Below the pieces are notes generated by a model. That model ran no database searches. It saw only the letters and a program-made list of their open reading frames with translations, and had not been told where the DNA came from. Shown piece after piece: positions 30,377 through 38,897 of a DNA stretch of 38,897 nt; the stretch's first letter is position 1; each line of letters opens with the position of its first letter. The translations under genes and the position numbers were made by a program. The DNA comes from Grammothele lineata (lineage: Eukaryota; Basidiomycota; Agaricomycetes; Polyporales; Polyporaceae): positions 1-38,897 of the forward strand of contig NDFF03000087.1 of NCBI GenBank assembly GCA_002150815.3, in the 5' to 3' direction.

Positions 30377-30654
30377 GCTTGCCAGCCATGGCCCTCTCCC
30401 CCCAAGTATGTCTTTGTCACAGATTATAACAGCATTGCACAGGAAGAATCACTAAGCCACATCTTCAACATTCAAGGGAAACTTGTGCTCAGCATGTGTA
30501 GATTGGTAGATTGACCATGCAAGATGACACTTAAGAAAGCGGTGGACATAGAGCTCCAAGCATTCAAAGCATCACCCCTACTTGTCTGTGCACTCAAATA
30601 TTTTAGGTGTGTGGTGCATGATTACTTGGTGGGAGAGGGCCATGGCTGGCAAGC
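30377..30654. other. Centre of the large palindrome
   Basis: The outer ~32 bp on each side still pair (the GGGAGAGGGCCATGGCTGGCAAGCA-type sequence), leaving ~213 bp of unique DNA at about 30409-30621. No gene is seen. Confidence 0.6.
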
Positions 30655-32736
30655 ATGATTTATGAGAAACAGAAGTTATTTAGCTGATATTTACTTTACT
30701 GTATACTGCTCATGCAAATTTATATAGAATGAGTCAACTATTGTAGTTCCTTTCTGCTCTCTTAAATACATGACACACTCACTTACACCTCTGAAACTGA
30801 ACATATAAAAGCCACCCCATGTAGTGTTAGTATACATGCTATCAACACTTATGATGGTGTATGGACTCTCATTATTACTTACCTAGAACCATTAAAAAAC
30901 CTCATCAAGCAGGGCTTTACTCTATATCATATATTTGGCTGCTTATGAGCTTACTTAAGTGCCCTTGCCCTACATCATGACTTACTGCACTGGCTTACCC
31001 CTCCACTGTTGTCTTTTGCACACAGATTTAGCCTATTACATTCACTTTATGTGTAGTTTGCTGCTAACAAATGTCAAACACATAGCACACCATTGCATAG
31101 TGCATATTGGATGACAGCTACTGTGTAGAGTACATAGCATACCCACCCCTGCATGGAGCAGTGAATTACTCATATTCTAACCTCTCAATTGGTTGCATAG
31201 TGCCTTAACTTCTATACAACATCAACTGCTTCACCAACATACGTGTTCAACTTGTTGCCTTCATTGCGTATTATATAGGCCATATCAAGAATTGCAATAT
31301 GCACCATTGCATTCTCCTCATCTGTAGCTTTCTGGTGATATATAACATGTCCCACTTTGGTTGAGTTGTTGGAGAGATACAGCCTGATTGATTTGGGCAT
31401 CTGAGTTTAGCTGAGTTTGAAAAAAAGCGCCTAAAAAGCGCAAAAACAGCCATCCTGAGAGCTCATATGTTGATATCTCGGCCAAATCTTGACCAAATCA
31501 CATGATTCAAGTTGTGTTAGTAAGCTAGAGGCTGTGCGATCCCACGCCCATTTTAAGCGCCCAATTTGCATCAAAACTGCGTCATTTATGGGCTGGATGG
31601 CTCGGGATGCACTTGGATGACCTTCTAGCGCTTATATAACTTTTCGGCGCCTATTTTCTGCCCATATCGGGAGCCCATCTCCCGTTACGGGAGATCCCTG
31701 CTCGATATAGGCAGAAAATAGACGCCGAAAATGGGCGTTTAAATGCTTTATTACTAGTAGTTTACCTTAATTGTATTCAAATGAGTGTTTTGGCTGTATC
31801 TCCCTCAGTTTTGAACATAATGACATGATTCAAGTGGTGTTATGGAGCTCTAGTTAGCCCCTTTCAGCCCGACATATTTGCTTGATGATCACTTACCATA
31901 TTTGGCTTGCATTGATGCATCAGCAACTAAATTACGCACTTAACTAGTATATACAGTATGTTACAAACTTGTTCTGCTTATATCTCCCTTAATACTTGCT
32001 TGATTAACATGATTCAAAGTGCTACAGGTCACATTCAGCTATGCCTATATGCTGGTAGAGCACTATAGTGGTCTCATTAACAGTATCAAGCATAGAGCGT
32101 ACAATATGTACGTGCATGCAGTTTGGCAGGGCACTACTAGGTCAAATGCTGTAACACTATAGCAAGTCAAGTTATTAACCTGGTGTTGATGCATACAGAG
32201 GTCATTTCAAGTGCTTATTAGAGGCTCACTTAGTCCCCCATGCTATGGGAATGCCTTGGGGATGGATGGCACCAAGTACTTTTGGATGACGCAGATAAGC
32301 ATTGACATAGCGCTCATTAGTGCACTACAGCAAGGGCGCTTGCAGGGTCAAGTGCTATGCAGTCCTTACCAGTGCAGTTATTAACATGGTGTTGATGCAT
32401 ATAGGGGTCATTTGAAGTGTATAATAAGTTGTAGTCAACTCCCCCTGAATGCGGTAGTGTATAAGGGGTGGATGGCAGCAGGTGCATTTAGGTGACGCAG
32501 AATAAGTGCTGAATCCAAGTGAGAAAGTCACGTGCTGAAATGTGAGCGCTAACATGCAACCCTAACCCCATGGATTTTCAATCTCCGCACCAAATAGTAA
32601 GTAACTTTGGTATTGCCATCAGTGGCTGTGCTTACTGGCGCCTTTCTGAGATTCAAGCTGAGTCGCGTTTTGCGTTACACAAATGGCAGGGATGGCTCAC
32701 CCATAAAAAACGATTATTCGTTCCTCATAAATCGTA
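30655..32736 (+). mobile_element. TIR-family element, copy 4 (right arm of large palindrome)
   Basis: ~2.08 kb, TGATTTATGAGAAAC to GTTCCTCATAAATCGTA. It is the best-preserved copy for defining the right end: CGATTATTCGTTCCTCATAAATCG is itself an imperfect palindrome. Internal near-tandem units of ~225 bp lie around 32170-32500. No ORF of useful length, so it is non-autonomous and must depend on a transposase encoded elsewhere. Confidence 0.8.
31646..31726. repeat. 81-nt hairpin within copy 4
   Basis: Mirror partner of the hairpin at 29305-29384, with GGCGCCTATTTTCTGC and GCAGAAAATAGACGCC arms and an inner CATCTCCCG/CGGGAGAT stem. Confidence 0.85.
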
Positions 32737-32750
32737 ATCCTCCCTCTCCG

Positions 32751-33199
32751 ATGTCAACGGCTGTGTCAAAAACGGTCCAGCCCTTCGTCCACAAGCCCCC
32801 GGCCCTCTGCGACGAAATGCCGCCCTCTGCCACAATGTTGGAGCTGCCAAAGCGGCCTTCTGCTCAGGTATGCCCCACTTTCTTCCTCCCCTTCTGTGAC
32901 CTCCTCTGACCACAGCTCGCCCAATCTAACACAGGTGGGCGGCTGGTTCTCAACGCCCACAATTGTGCCTTGCACCCTCGCTCTGTTTACAGGCGCCTAA
33001 TTCTGTCGGACATGCACAACTTCGTAACAAGATTTCTGTAGCTGTATATACAGATGTAGTAGTATATCAATGGTATAATGGTTCTTGGCTGTTTATAACA
33101 TGTTTGGAATGTGTTCTGTGTGTGAAGAGACAATGTTTGAGACAATTCTGTGGCTTAGATCAAGACTTCCGCAGGCAGCTGGCTGCTTATCACTCTTGA
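32751..33199 (+). CDS. Possible small or truncated gene beside the TIR end
   Basis: An ATG 14 bp after the TIR end opens a 38-codon segment ending near PSAQ, followed by intron-like GTATGC. Two acceptors fit: CAG at about 32935, giving ~60 residues in total, or CAG at about 32991, giving ~110 residues ending at TGA near 33199. Neither product is recognisable. It may be the remains of a gene broken by the TIR element, or chance. Low confidence. Confidence 0.25.
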
Positions 33200-33292
33200 T
33201 CCTGATCCACCACCAGGCTCTTGCTGTATGTGTGCCCCGCCCCCCTCTCTCTCCTACATTGCTAACCAATGTTACAGAACTGCCTTTAAAGG

Positions 33293-33301
33293 TCTTATAT
33301 A
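33293..33301 (+). promoter_or_regulatory. TATA-like box of the F-box gene
   Basis: CTTATATAG lies ~107 bp before the proposed ATG at 33408, with a pyrimidine-rich leader in between. Confidence 0.45.
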
Positions 33302-33407
33302 GGTGAAATAGCCCCATCTGAATTGTCTGTTGGCCAGTACTCACTCCTCCTGCTCCCCCTCAAGATCTCTGCTCCCCTGCCTCTCAAGCCCCTCAAACAT
33401 ACTAATA

Positions 33408-35321
33408 ATGCTTCCAATGGTGAGTTCTATACCTCTGTATGTCTAATCTTGTCTTTTAAGCCCCCATTCCTCCAGAATTTGGCCACTGTCCCCAACCCTA
33501 CCCCTTCCCTGCTTCTCCCCCCTGAAATCATCATTATGGTGCTCCTCCTTCTCAAGTGGCAATACATTCTGGAGGCTGAGGAGGAGAAGAGGGAGGATTG
33601 GTCTAGGAACCCTCTGGGTTGGATTCCTGCTGCTCAGTGCTGCAAATATTGGTGGGCCATTGCCAGTGATCTCTCAGGCTGCCTTTGGAACATCTTGGAC
33701 TTCCACCACCCCTACCCTTCTCCTCAGAAGTTTTCTGAGCTTCTAGCCCTCTCTCAGGGCTTGCCTCTGGAGGTTTCCTTCATAGATTATCATGAACAAG
33801 ATCTCCCCCCTGCTCTCATTGCCCTTTTGGTGCCCCATGCTCAACGCCTTACCCATCTTGCTATCCCTTCTCTGGCTGGCTGTGCCAACCTCTTCACCCA
33901 GCCTCTCTCTCAGCTTAAAACCTTCAGGCTCATCAATGCAACACAAAATCCCCTTATCCAGTCCTCTCCCTTCCCCAACTTGCAAACCTTAGATCTTGAC
34001 TACCCCCACCCCATGCCTATGCCCTCAATTTCCAACCTCTTCTCTCTCACCACTCTCCATCTTACCACCTGTAATATTCCCAACAACCTCACCTTTCTGA
34101 AGTTTGCTCAAATTCTCTCTGAACTCTCTTCCTTCAAAAACTTGGCTATCACAGAAGCACTTCCTTTGATTCCTGTCTTGCCAGGCTCCATTGGGAAACC
34201 CTTTCCACTCAAGACCCTTACCCACCTCAATCTCTATGACAGGGATGCTGAGAGGATTGAAACCTTTATCAACTGGTTCTCCTTTTCAGAACACATGCAG
34301 CTTTTCAAGCTTGGCTCTGCCCCTCCCCTCTACTTCCCCAACAGCATCTCCCACACTTTCAACACTCTCAACCCAGCTGCCCCACCTGTTCCCTCCCTCT
34401 TCAACTCTGCCAATCATCTCCACATTCAGTCCTCTCCTCTCTCAGAGCTCATCATCACAGCCTGGAACCAGAAGAAGTCTGTTGTAAACCTATTTGATGA
34501 TGAATGTAAAGTGCTTTTGAATGTAGGAGGCTGGTGAGTATCTTGCACAAACTTTTGAAGTTCTGTAAACTAACTGCAGTTACAGGGTAGGACACATGCA
34601 AGGCAGAGGGGTGGATCCTGACAGCAAGCAACACATGGGCCACCTTCATGAGCTACAGTCCTCCTCCCCCCTTCTCCAGTTTCTCATTCGCAAGCCAGGC
34701 TTCCCTCCTCGCAAAAATCCAACCTTCTACATGGACAACCTGAGACTTGCTGCTAGCCATGGGAATTTTCCTGCTTCCTACATCACCTCCCTTCACCTTG
34801 AACTCCACCTATTCAACAAACACTCCTTTGGATGTGTGGAGACTTGGGAGAGTTTTCTTGAGGAGTTTATCCACCTCAAGGAGCTTGTTTGCTATGGCTG
34901 TGGGGTCCCTGCCAATATGTTGGACCTCCTCTATGCCATTGTGGTCAACCCCTATGCCCACTGTGAAGACTCAGAGGATGAAGCTGTTCAGAGGGCAGAG
35001 GATTTTGAGAGGAGGAGGGGGTTTTACCTTGGTGATACTCGTACTCCTGACCTTCGCAGCCTTCGCCTTTTAGGGGATTGTGTCATTCGTGGCAAGGACA
35101 TGAGGGCTGCAGCCAAACAAATTGCTGCTCGCAAGGAGTTTCAGGCCCCCTTGAATTTGTTGCAACTTACTATCTTGGTTAGGGAGGAGGGCAATAGAAA
35201 GTTGCCTAAGGTGAACAAGGCCAAGGAGCTGGTGAAGTGGGAGAGGGAGTATGCAGATGAGTTGGCTATAATGAAGGCTGCAGTAGGGGCTTTGGTTTAT
35301 ACTTTCCAGGTGAACAATTAG
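33408..35321 (+). CDS. F-box/LRR-like protein
   Basis: Three exons, 33408-33419, 33461-34533 and 34586-35321, join in frame to 606 residues ending in TAG. The first exon is only four codons (ATG-CTT-CCA-ATG); it is chosen because the larger frame has no other ATG before the F-box and because GTGAGT, CTAAT and TTTTAAG form a good intron. An alternative acceptor 15 nt downstream keeps the frame. The F-box lies at residues ~20-80: LLLPPEIIIMVL, then WIPAAQCCKYWWAIASDLSGCLW. Irregular leucine-rich repeats follow (LTHLAIPSL, LKTFRLINA, LQTLDLDYP, LTTLHLTTC, LTHLNLYD). Such proteins recruit substrates to SCF ubiquitin ligases, and agaricomycetes have many. The substrate is unknown. Confidence 0.75.
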
Positions 35322-35510
35322 CACACTAGATAGGGCTGAAAGTGTAGCTGAAAACAAGTGTTTGAGTCAATGTCAATCCCCCCACTCTCCTTCTTAACCC
35401 TTGACTGCCTCCAGCTTTATATCCCAAATATTATACTGTGCAGAACCATGAATGTGAAATATAATGGTGTGAACTAGAATGTGTGAGGAATATTCTAGGT
35501 GCTATACATA

Positions 35511-36593
35511 TTACATGTCCTCATCCTTGGCAGAAGTTATAATGTGAACATACTTGGTCTTGGAGAAACAAACCCTTTCACCACCACATCTTTCACCACA
35601 TGGACGTCTATCCAAGACAAATACCAGTTCCTCCTTCCCATAAACCCTATACTTTCCCTCCTCTGCCTTGATCCTCTCCCATAGGCTTCCAGTGTCTCTG
35701 AATGATCTTACTTCAGCAGCACACATATATGTCTTGCAAATCTCCCCAAACCAGTGCCTCCCATCCATCTGAATATCTAATCCTGTCTTCCTCATCTCCC
35801 TTATGCTCTCCAAGTCTTGTGTGACCCCATCTTCAATGCTGTAAATATAATGTGAGTTAGTCAACATCTTTAAAAAATAGTAAATAACTTACTGATCCTG
35901 GTGATATTGCTGGGACTCTAATGTGTGATTGAGGGATAGATGATAGTGATACCACACATTGGCACCCAGCTGAGGATCCAACAACTCTGGCTTGAAGTGA
36001 TGTTTGTCCATATATCTCTTGGAGATCTCTGAAGAGGTGGCAATAGCCTGATTGAACATGGGAGACCCAAGGAGAGCACGGTGTTGAAAGAGGAGTGTAG
36101 GGAAGGGGGTGCCATAGGTTTCTTTATCCACAAAGGATACCAAGTGACTGCCAATGGCACGGCTGGCTAGTGATGCCAAAGGAAAGGGGGAGCAGCTTTC
36201 ATAGAGGTAAATGGTGGTTGAGTTACTCAGGTCGTAAGTGAATAATGCCTTGATGAGCTGGGACCTCCAAATTCTGGCATTCTCTAGGGTAGGCAACTCC
36301 CTTTTAACCCCTTTGATATTCTCTTGGGCCTCCAAATAGTCTTGCAGGGGGTATGGGTTGTCAAGGGGGGCATAGATGGTAAGGGTAGTTGGGAAGATAG
36401 GAAGATCTCTGATGATAAAGGGTAGGGCCACATCAGGGCCAATGATAGCACCACTGTCTTGCAAAATATTGAGAAATTCCTCAGGATGGGTGATGAATGG
36501 AGTTAGGAGGTTGTGGAGTGATTGTCTGAGCTCGTCTTCAACCAGTTGGGCAGCCTTTGGAGATATGTAGCGTAGAGATCGAAGGGTAGGCAT
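35511..36593 (-). CDS. Lineage-specific protein, nucleotidyltransferase-like fold suspected
   Basis: Two exons, 36593-35893 and 35838-35511, join in frame to 342 residues. The intron begins GTAAGT, has a TGACTAAC branch site and ends TTTACAG. A TATATATC box lies ~160 bp upstream. It is paralogous to the neighbouring gene at 36848-37840, with shared spacing: LLTPFI near 30; IIGPDVALPF near 50-59; TTLTIYAP near 69-76; and ATSSEISKRY-like and Cys-containing C-terminal segments. From memory, related agaricomycete proteins carry ISGS...DLDIY motifs typical of nucleotidyltransferase folds. Here both motifs are altered (IGPD, TLTIY), so activity is unlikely. The family call is inference. Confidence 0.65.
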
Positions 36594-36847
36594 ATCTAGA
36601 AAGAATATGATTCTCTCTTAAACCTTGGAAGGGAAAAGAGTGAAGAAGGTAGAGAGGCAAGGCATTGTTGTGCTGGCAGAGTTGCAGGCAGGTGATGATG
36701 GAGGTTGAGAGCAAGTTGAATTGTGCTTCTATTAAAGGTGATGATATATAAAGTACTATGAGGTAAGCAGAAAATTGATCAAGCCAAGTAAGTATATACA
36801 GTAAGCAGCAAGTTAGAGTGAGACATTCTATCTGCTACATCAAACAG

Positions 36848-37840
36848 CTAGACCTTGGGAGAGACACATTCTGCTAGAGTAACACGTAAATAGGAAGGAG
36901 CAAGACGTTTGCGGTAACATTTGGGGGTGCAAACATAACCTCCACGTGTAAAGTAAACAACGTAAGTGTCTAAAGGGTCGTGCTGGAAAGACTCAAACCG
37001 CACCCCATGCAAACTGTCCAGCCGTCCATAGGTACAGTATTTGTCCCCATAGTAACGCAAAGCAGAGGCACAAAGAGCAGAAGACGGACCATGACAATCT
37101 AACCCTTCCTCCCATTGCACAGGTGACTCTACCATCTCCCAACCCTTTGGACTGCCCAAACGCAGCAAGCGCAAGTCATTCTTGAGGTTGTAGGTATCAT
37201 CAAGCCCCCAAAAGAGAGGGTTAGATAGACAGCGGTATTGGGATGTGATGTTGGGGTAGGGGTGGCAAAATGTGGTGGCTGCAATATATCCCTCAGCAGC
37301 AGTGTTGAAGGAGGATAGGAGGGAGGCGACAGGTGTAGGATTAAGGGTCTCTTGAACATAGATGAACTTGCCATTCTTCACTAGGCAGGCATAGGCTCCA
37401 ACTGCTCTAGTATGGGAGTGTTGGAGACGGGAGCGGTGGCTAATGTGTGGCTTGGCCTCCTTGATGGTATAGCCCTCGTCTTGTACAAGGATGTCCACAA
37501 TAACCTTGTACCAGTTGTAAGGGGTGTAGAGCTTGAGGGTGAGTTTGGTGGAGAATTGGATGGAAGGGTAAAAGAAGGGAATAATCTCCATGCCAGAGAT
37601 GATGGTGGACGTGAGGTGCATATAAGTAATGAAGGTAAGGCGCATGCTGGTGCTGATAAAGGGTGCAAGAATAGTGATGAGGCGGCGCTGAAGCTCCCAA
37701 GCAGTCCACATGTCTGCTGTTGCTGAAGTGTGACGTAGGCGGATGAGAGAGTCTGCAGCCAAATATTGGAGGATTAAAGGAGTGATATCAAAGCCCAGGT
37801 GGGGGCTTAGGCCAGAAGAAGGGAGAGGGTTTCTCTGCAT
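36848..37840 (-). CDS. Lineage-specific protein, paralogue of neighbour
   Basis: One exon, 330 residues from ATG at 37840; a longer frame exists upstream, but this ATG follows a leader shared with the neighbouring gene (TTCAACTTGC-TC-AACC). The N-terminus resembles an F-box-like helix (DITPLILQYLAADSLIRLRH). ISGMEIIPFF (81-90) and LTLKLYTPYN (100-109) align with the altered nucleotidyltransferase-like motifs of the 36593 gene. PVASLLSSFNTAAEGYIAA aligns with PLASLASRAIGSHLVSFVD there. The C-terminus is Tyr/Cys-rich (GGYVCTPKCYRKR). Function unknown. Confidence 0.65.
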   Translation of the reverse strand: MQRNPLPSSGLSPHLGFDITPLILQYLAADSLIRLRHTSATADMWTAWELQRRLITILAPFISTSMRLTFITYMHLTSTIISGMEIIPFFYPSIQFSTKLTLKLYTPYNWYKVIVDILVQDEGYTIKEAKPHISHRSRLQHSHTRAVGAYACLVKNGKFIYVQETLNPTPVASLLSSFNTAAEGYIAATTFCHPYPNITSQYRCLSNPLFWGLDDTYNLKNDLRLLRLGSPKGWEMVESPVQWEEGLDCHGPSSALCASALRYYGDKYCTYGRLDSLHGVRFESFQHDPLDTYVVYFTRGGYVCTPKCYRKRLAPSYLRVTLAECVSPKV

Positions 37841-37954
37841 GGTGGGTGGTTGGAGGCAAGTTGAATATACTTTAAAGTGCCAGCTGGCAAGGGGTGTTCT
37901 GCAGGCAAGTAAAAAAGGCACGTGACTTTGGGTGCAAGCCTGATAATGCCTTTG

Positions 37955-38386
37955 GCGCTTATTAATAGACTACTATAAAGGCACTGGCAGGGTAAAGTGC
38001 AATGCAGCTGTTATTAATGCAATTATTGACATGGTGTTTATGCATATAGGGGTCATTTGAAGTGTATAATAATTTGTAGTCATGTCCCCTCTAATGTGAT
38101 AGTGTATAAGGGGTGGATGGCATCTAGTGCACTTGGATGACATTAAATAAGCGCTGAGGCCAAGTGAGAAAGTCATGTGACTTTGCATGTGCGCTAAAAT
38201 GTTGAGAAACCCTAACCCCATAGATTTTCAATCTCTGCACCAAATTGTAAGTAACTTTTGTATTGCCATCAGTGGCTGTGCTTACTGGCGCCTTTCTGAG
38301 ATTCAAGCTGAGTCGCATCTTGCGTGACATGAATGGCAGGGATGGCTCACCCATAAAGAACGATTATTCGTTCCTCATTAATCGTA
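37955..38386 (+). mobile_element. TIR-family element, copy 5 (right end only)
   Basis: Matches the last ~430 bp of copy 4 (GGTGTT-ATGCATATAGGGGTCATTTGAAGTGTATAAT block, AACCCTAACCCCAT, terminal CGATTATTCGTTCCTCATTAATCGTAA). The left part is missing, so it is truncated or solo. Confidence 0.7.
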
Positions 38387-38453
38387 ACTGTGGAAGCTCT
38401 CCCTAAAATGCCCAATAAATATACTAATAAATATAATAGCATGATGTGCTTAC

Positions 38454-38814
38454 TTGTAGTCCTCCACACGCTTTTCCCAATACTCCACCACATTGTCTGT
38501 AGTGTGCACTTCTAGCCGCAGTAGGGGAGACAGCACATGAAAGGGATCAACATGCTTGGAGATATCCACCACTTGATCAAGTCCCTTCTCATTCTCCTTG
38601 GTGAGATACCGGTTACCAAAGGTCAATGCCAAGTCACTGCCATCATAGCTGGGGCTCCAGTCTCTCAGCTGACCACCTAGGGCCAAAATCTTAGCTTGAA
38701 AAGCCTGGTATATAGCCATAGCCCCTTGGACTGCAGCCTCAAACCCCTCTGCCCCAAGACCAGTGATGGTAGCTTCTTGTTTGAGACTGAGAAGAAAGTT
38801 GCGGTTGCGGGGAA
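38454..38814 (-). CDS. Incomplete exon of an unnamed fungal protein
   Basis: An open minus-strand frame runs from IPRNRNFLLSLKQEA at the TIR boundary to EYWEKRVEDYK, where GTAAGC gives a good intron donor. About 120 residues are visible. The VHTTDNVVEYWEKR segment resembles a motif (HTEDN-V-Y-ER) that I recall from many agaricomycete hypothetical proteins, often in repeat-rich regions. The 5' part is lost or displaced by the TIR element at 38815, and the 3' continuation is blocked by copy 5, so it is probably a fragment. Confidence 0.5.
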
Positions 38815-38897
38815 TTACGATTTATGAGGAACGAATAATCGTTTTTTATGGGTGAGCCATCCCTGCCATTTGTGTAACGCAAAACGCGACTCAGCTT
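38815..38897 (-). mobile_element. TIR-family element, copy 6 (cut by window end)
   Basis: TTACGATTTATGAGGAACGAATAATCG, then TTTTTTATGGGTGAGCCATCCCTGCC, i.e. the outer end in inverted orientation, running off the window. Confidence 0.75.

Noticed and set aside
28289..32736. CRISPR-like or tandem array
   Set aside because: The repeats are long inverted arms with terminal repeats, not short regularly spaced units.
36593..36738. Extra upstream exon for the 36593 gene (MPCLSTFF...)
   Set aside because: The only intron that would join it is ~28 nt and breaks the frame.

Overview
The window looks like repeat-rich chromosomal DNA of a basidiomycete fungus, most likely an Agaricomycete. Evidence: short GT-AG introns with CTRAY-like branch sites, an F-box/LRR-like gene, a Ty3/gypsy protease with the DPGSQ motif, an intron-rich hAT transposase and a GAL4-type zinc cluster. 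No database search was possible, so the taxonomy is inference.

Layout. 1-1409: unassigned DNA, then a 378-bp inverted repeat whose arms each carry a tRNA-like A-box/B-box head (SINE-like). 1410-3040: AT-rich DNA with a decayed palindrome. 3041-4892 plus 24873-25079: a ~2.06-kb non-coding terminal-inverted-repeat (TIR) element split by a huge LTR retrotransposon. 4893-24872: that Ty3/gypsy element, 19,980 bp, with two 863-bp LTRs differing at four positions, 4-bp ACGT target duplication, PBS, gag-pro, a GGGTTTT slippery site into pol, and a 3' region holding three antisense, intron-containing genes, one with a Zn2Cys6 motif. Inside pol lies a 6,735-bp hAT transposon (11657-18391) with 8-bp TCGAGGGG duplication, an apparently intact 11-exon transposase and a second, divergently transcribed gene. 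25080-32736: more copies of the TIR family, two arranged head to head as a ~4.4-kb palindrome. 32737-37840: host-like genes (an F-box/LRR-like gene, then two paralogous minus-strand genes of a lineage-specific family). 37841-38897: further TIR copies around an incomplete host-like gene.

Order of events: TIR elements are oldest (AT-rich, poor in CpG), the gypsy element entered one of them recently, and the hAT element entered the gypsy integrase later, at the codon after the catalytic glutamate. The most unusual unit is the ~4.7-kb antisense gene cassette between pol and the 3' LTR, flanked by two polypurine tracts and containing a divergent scrap of pol.
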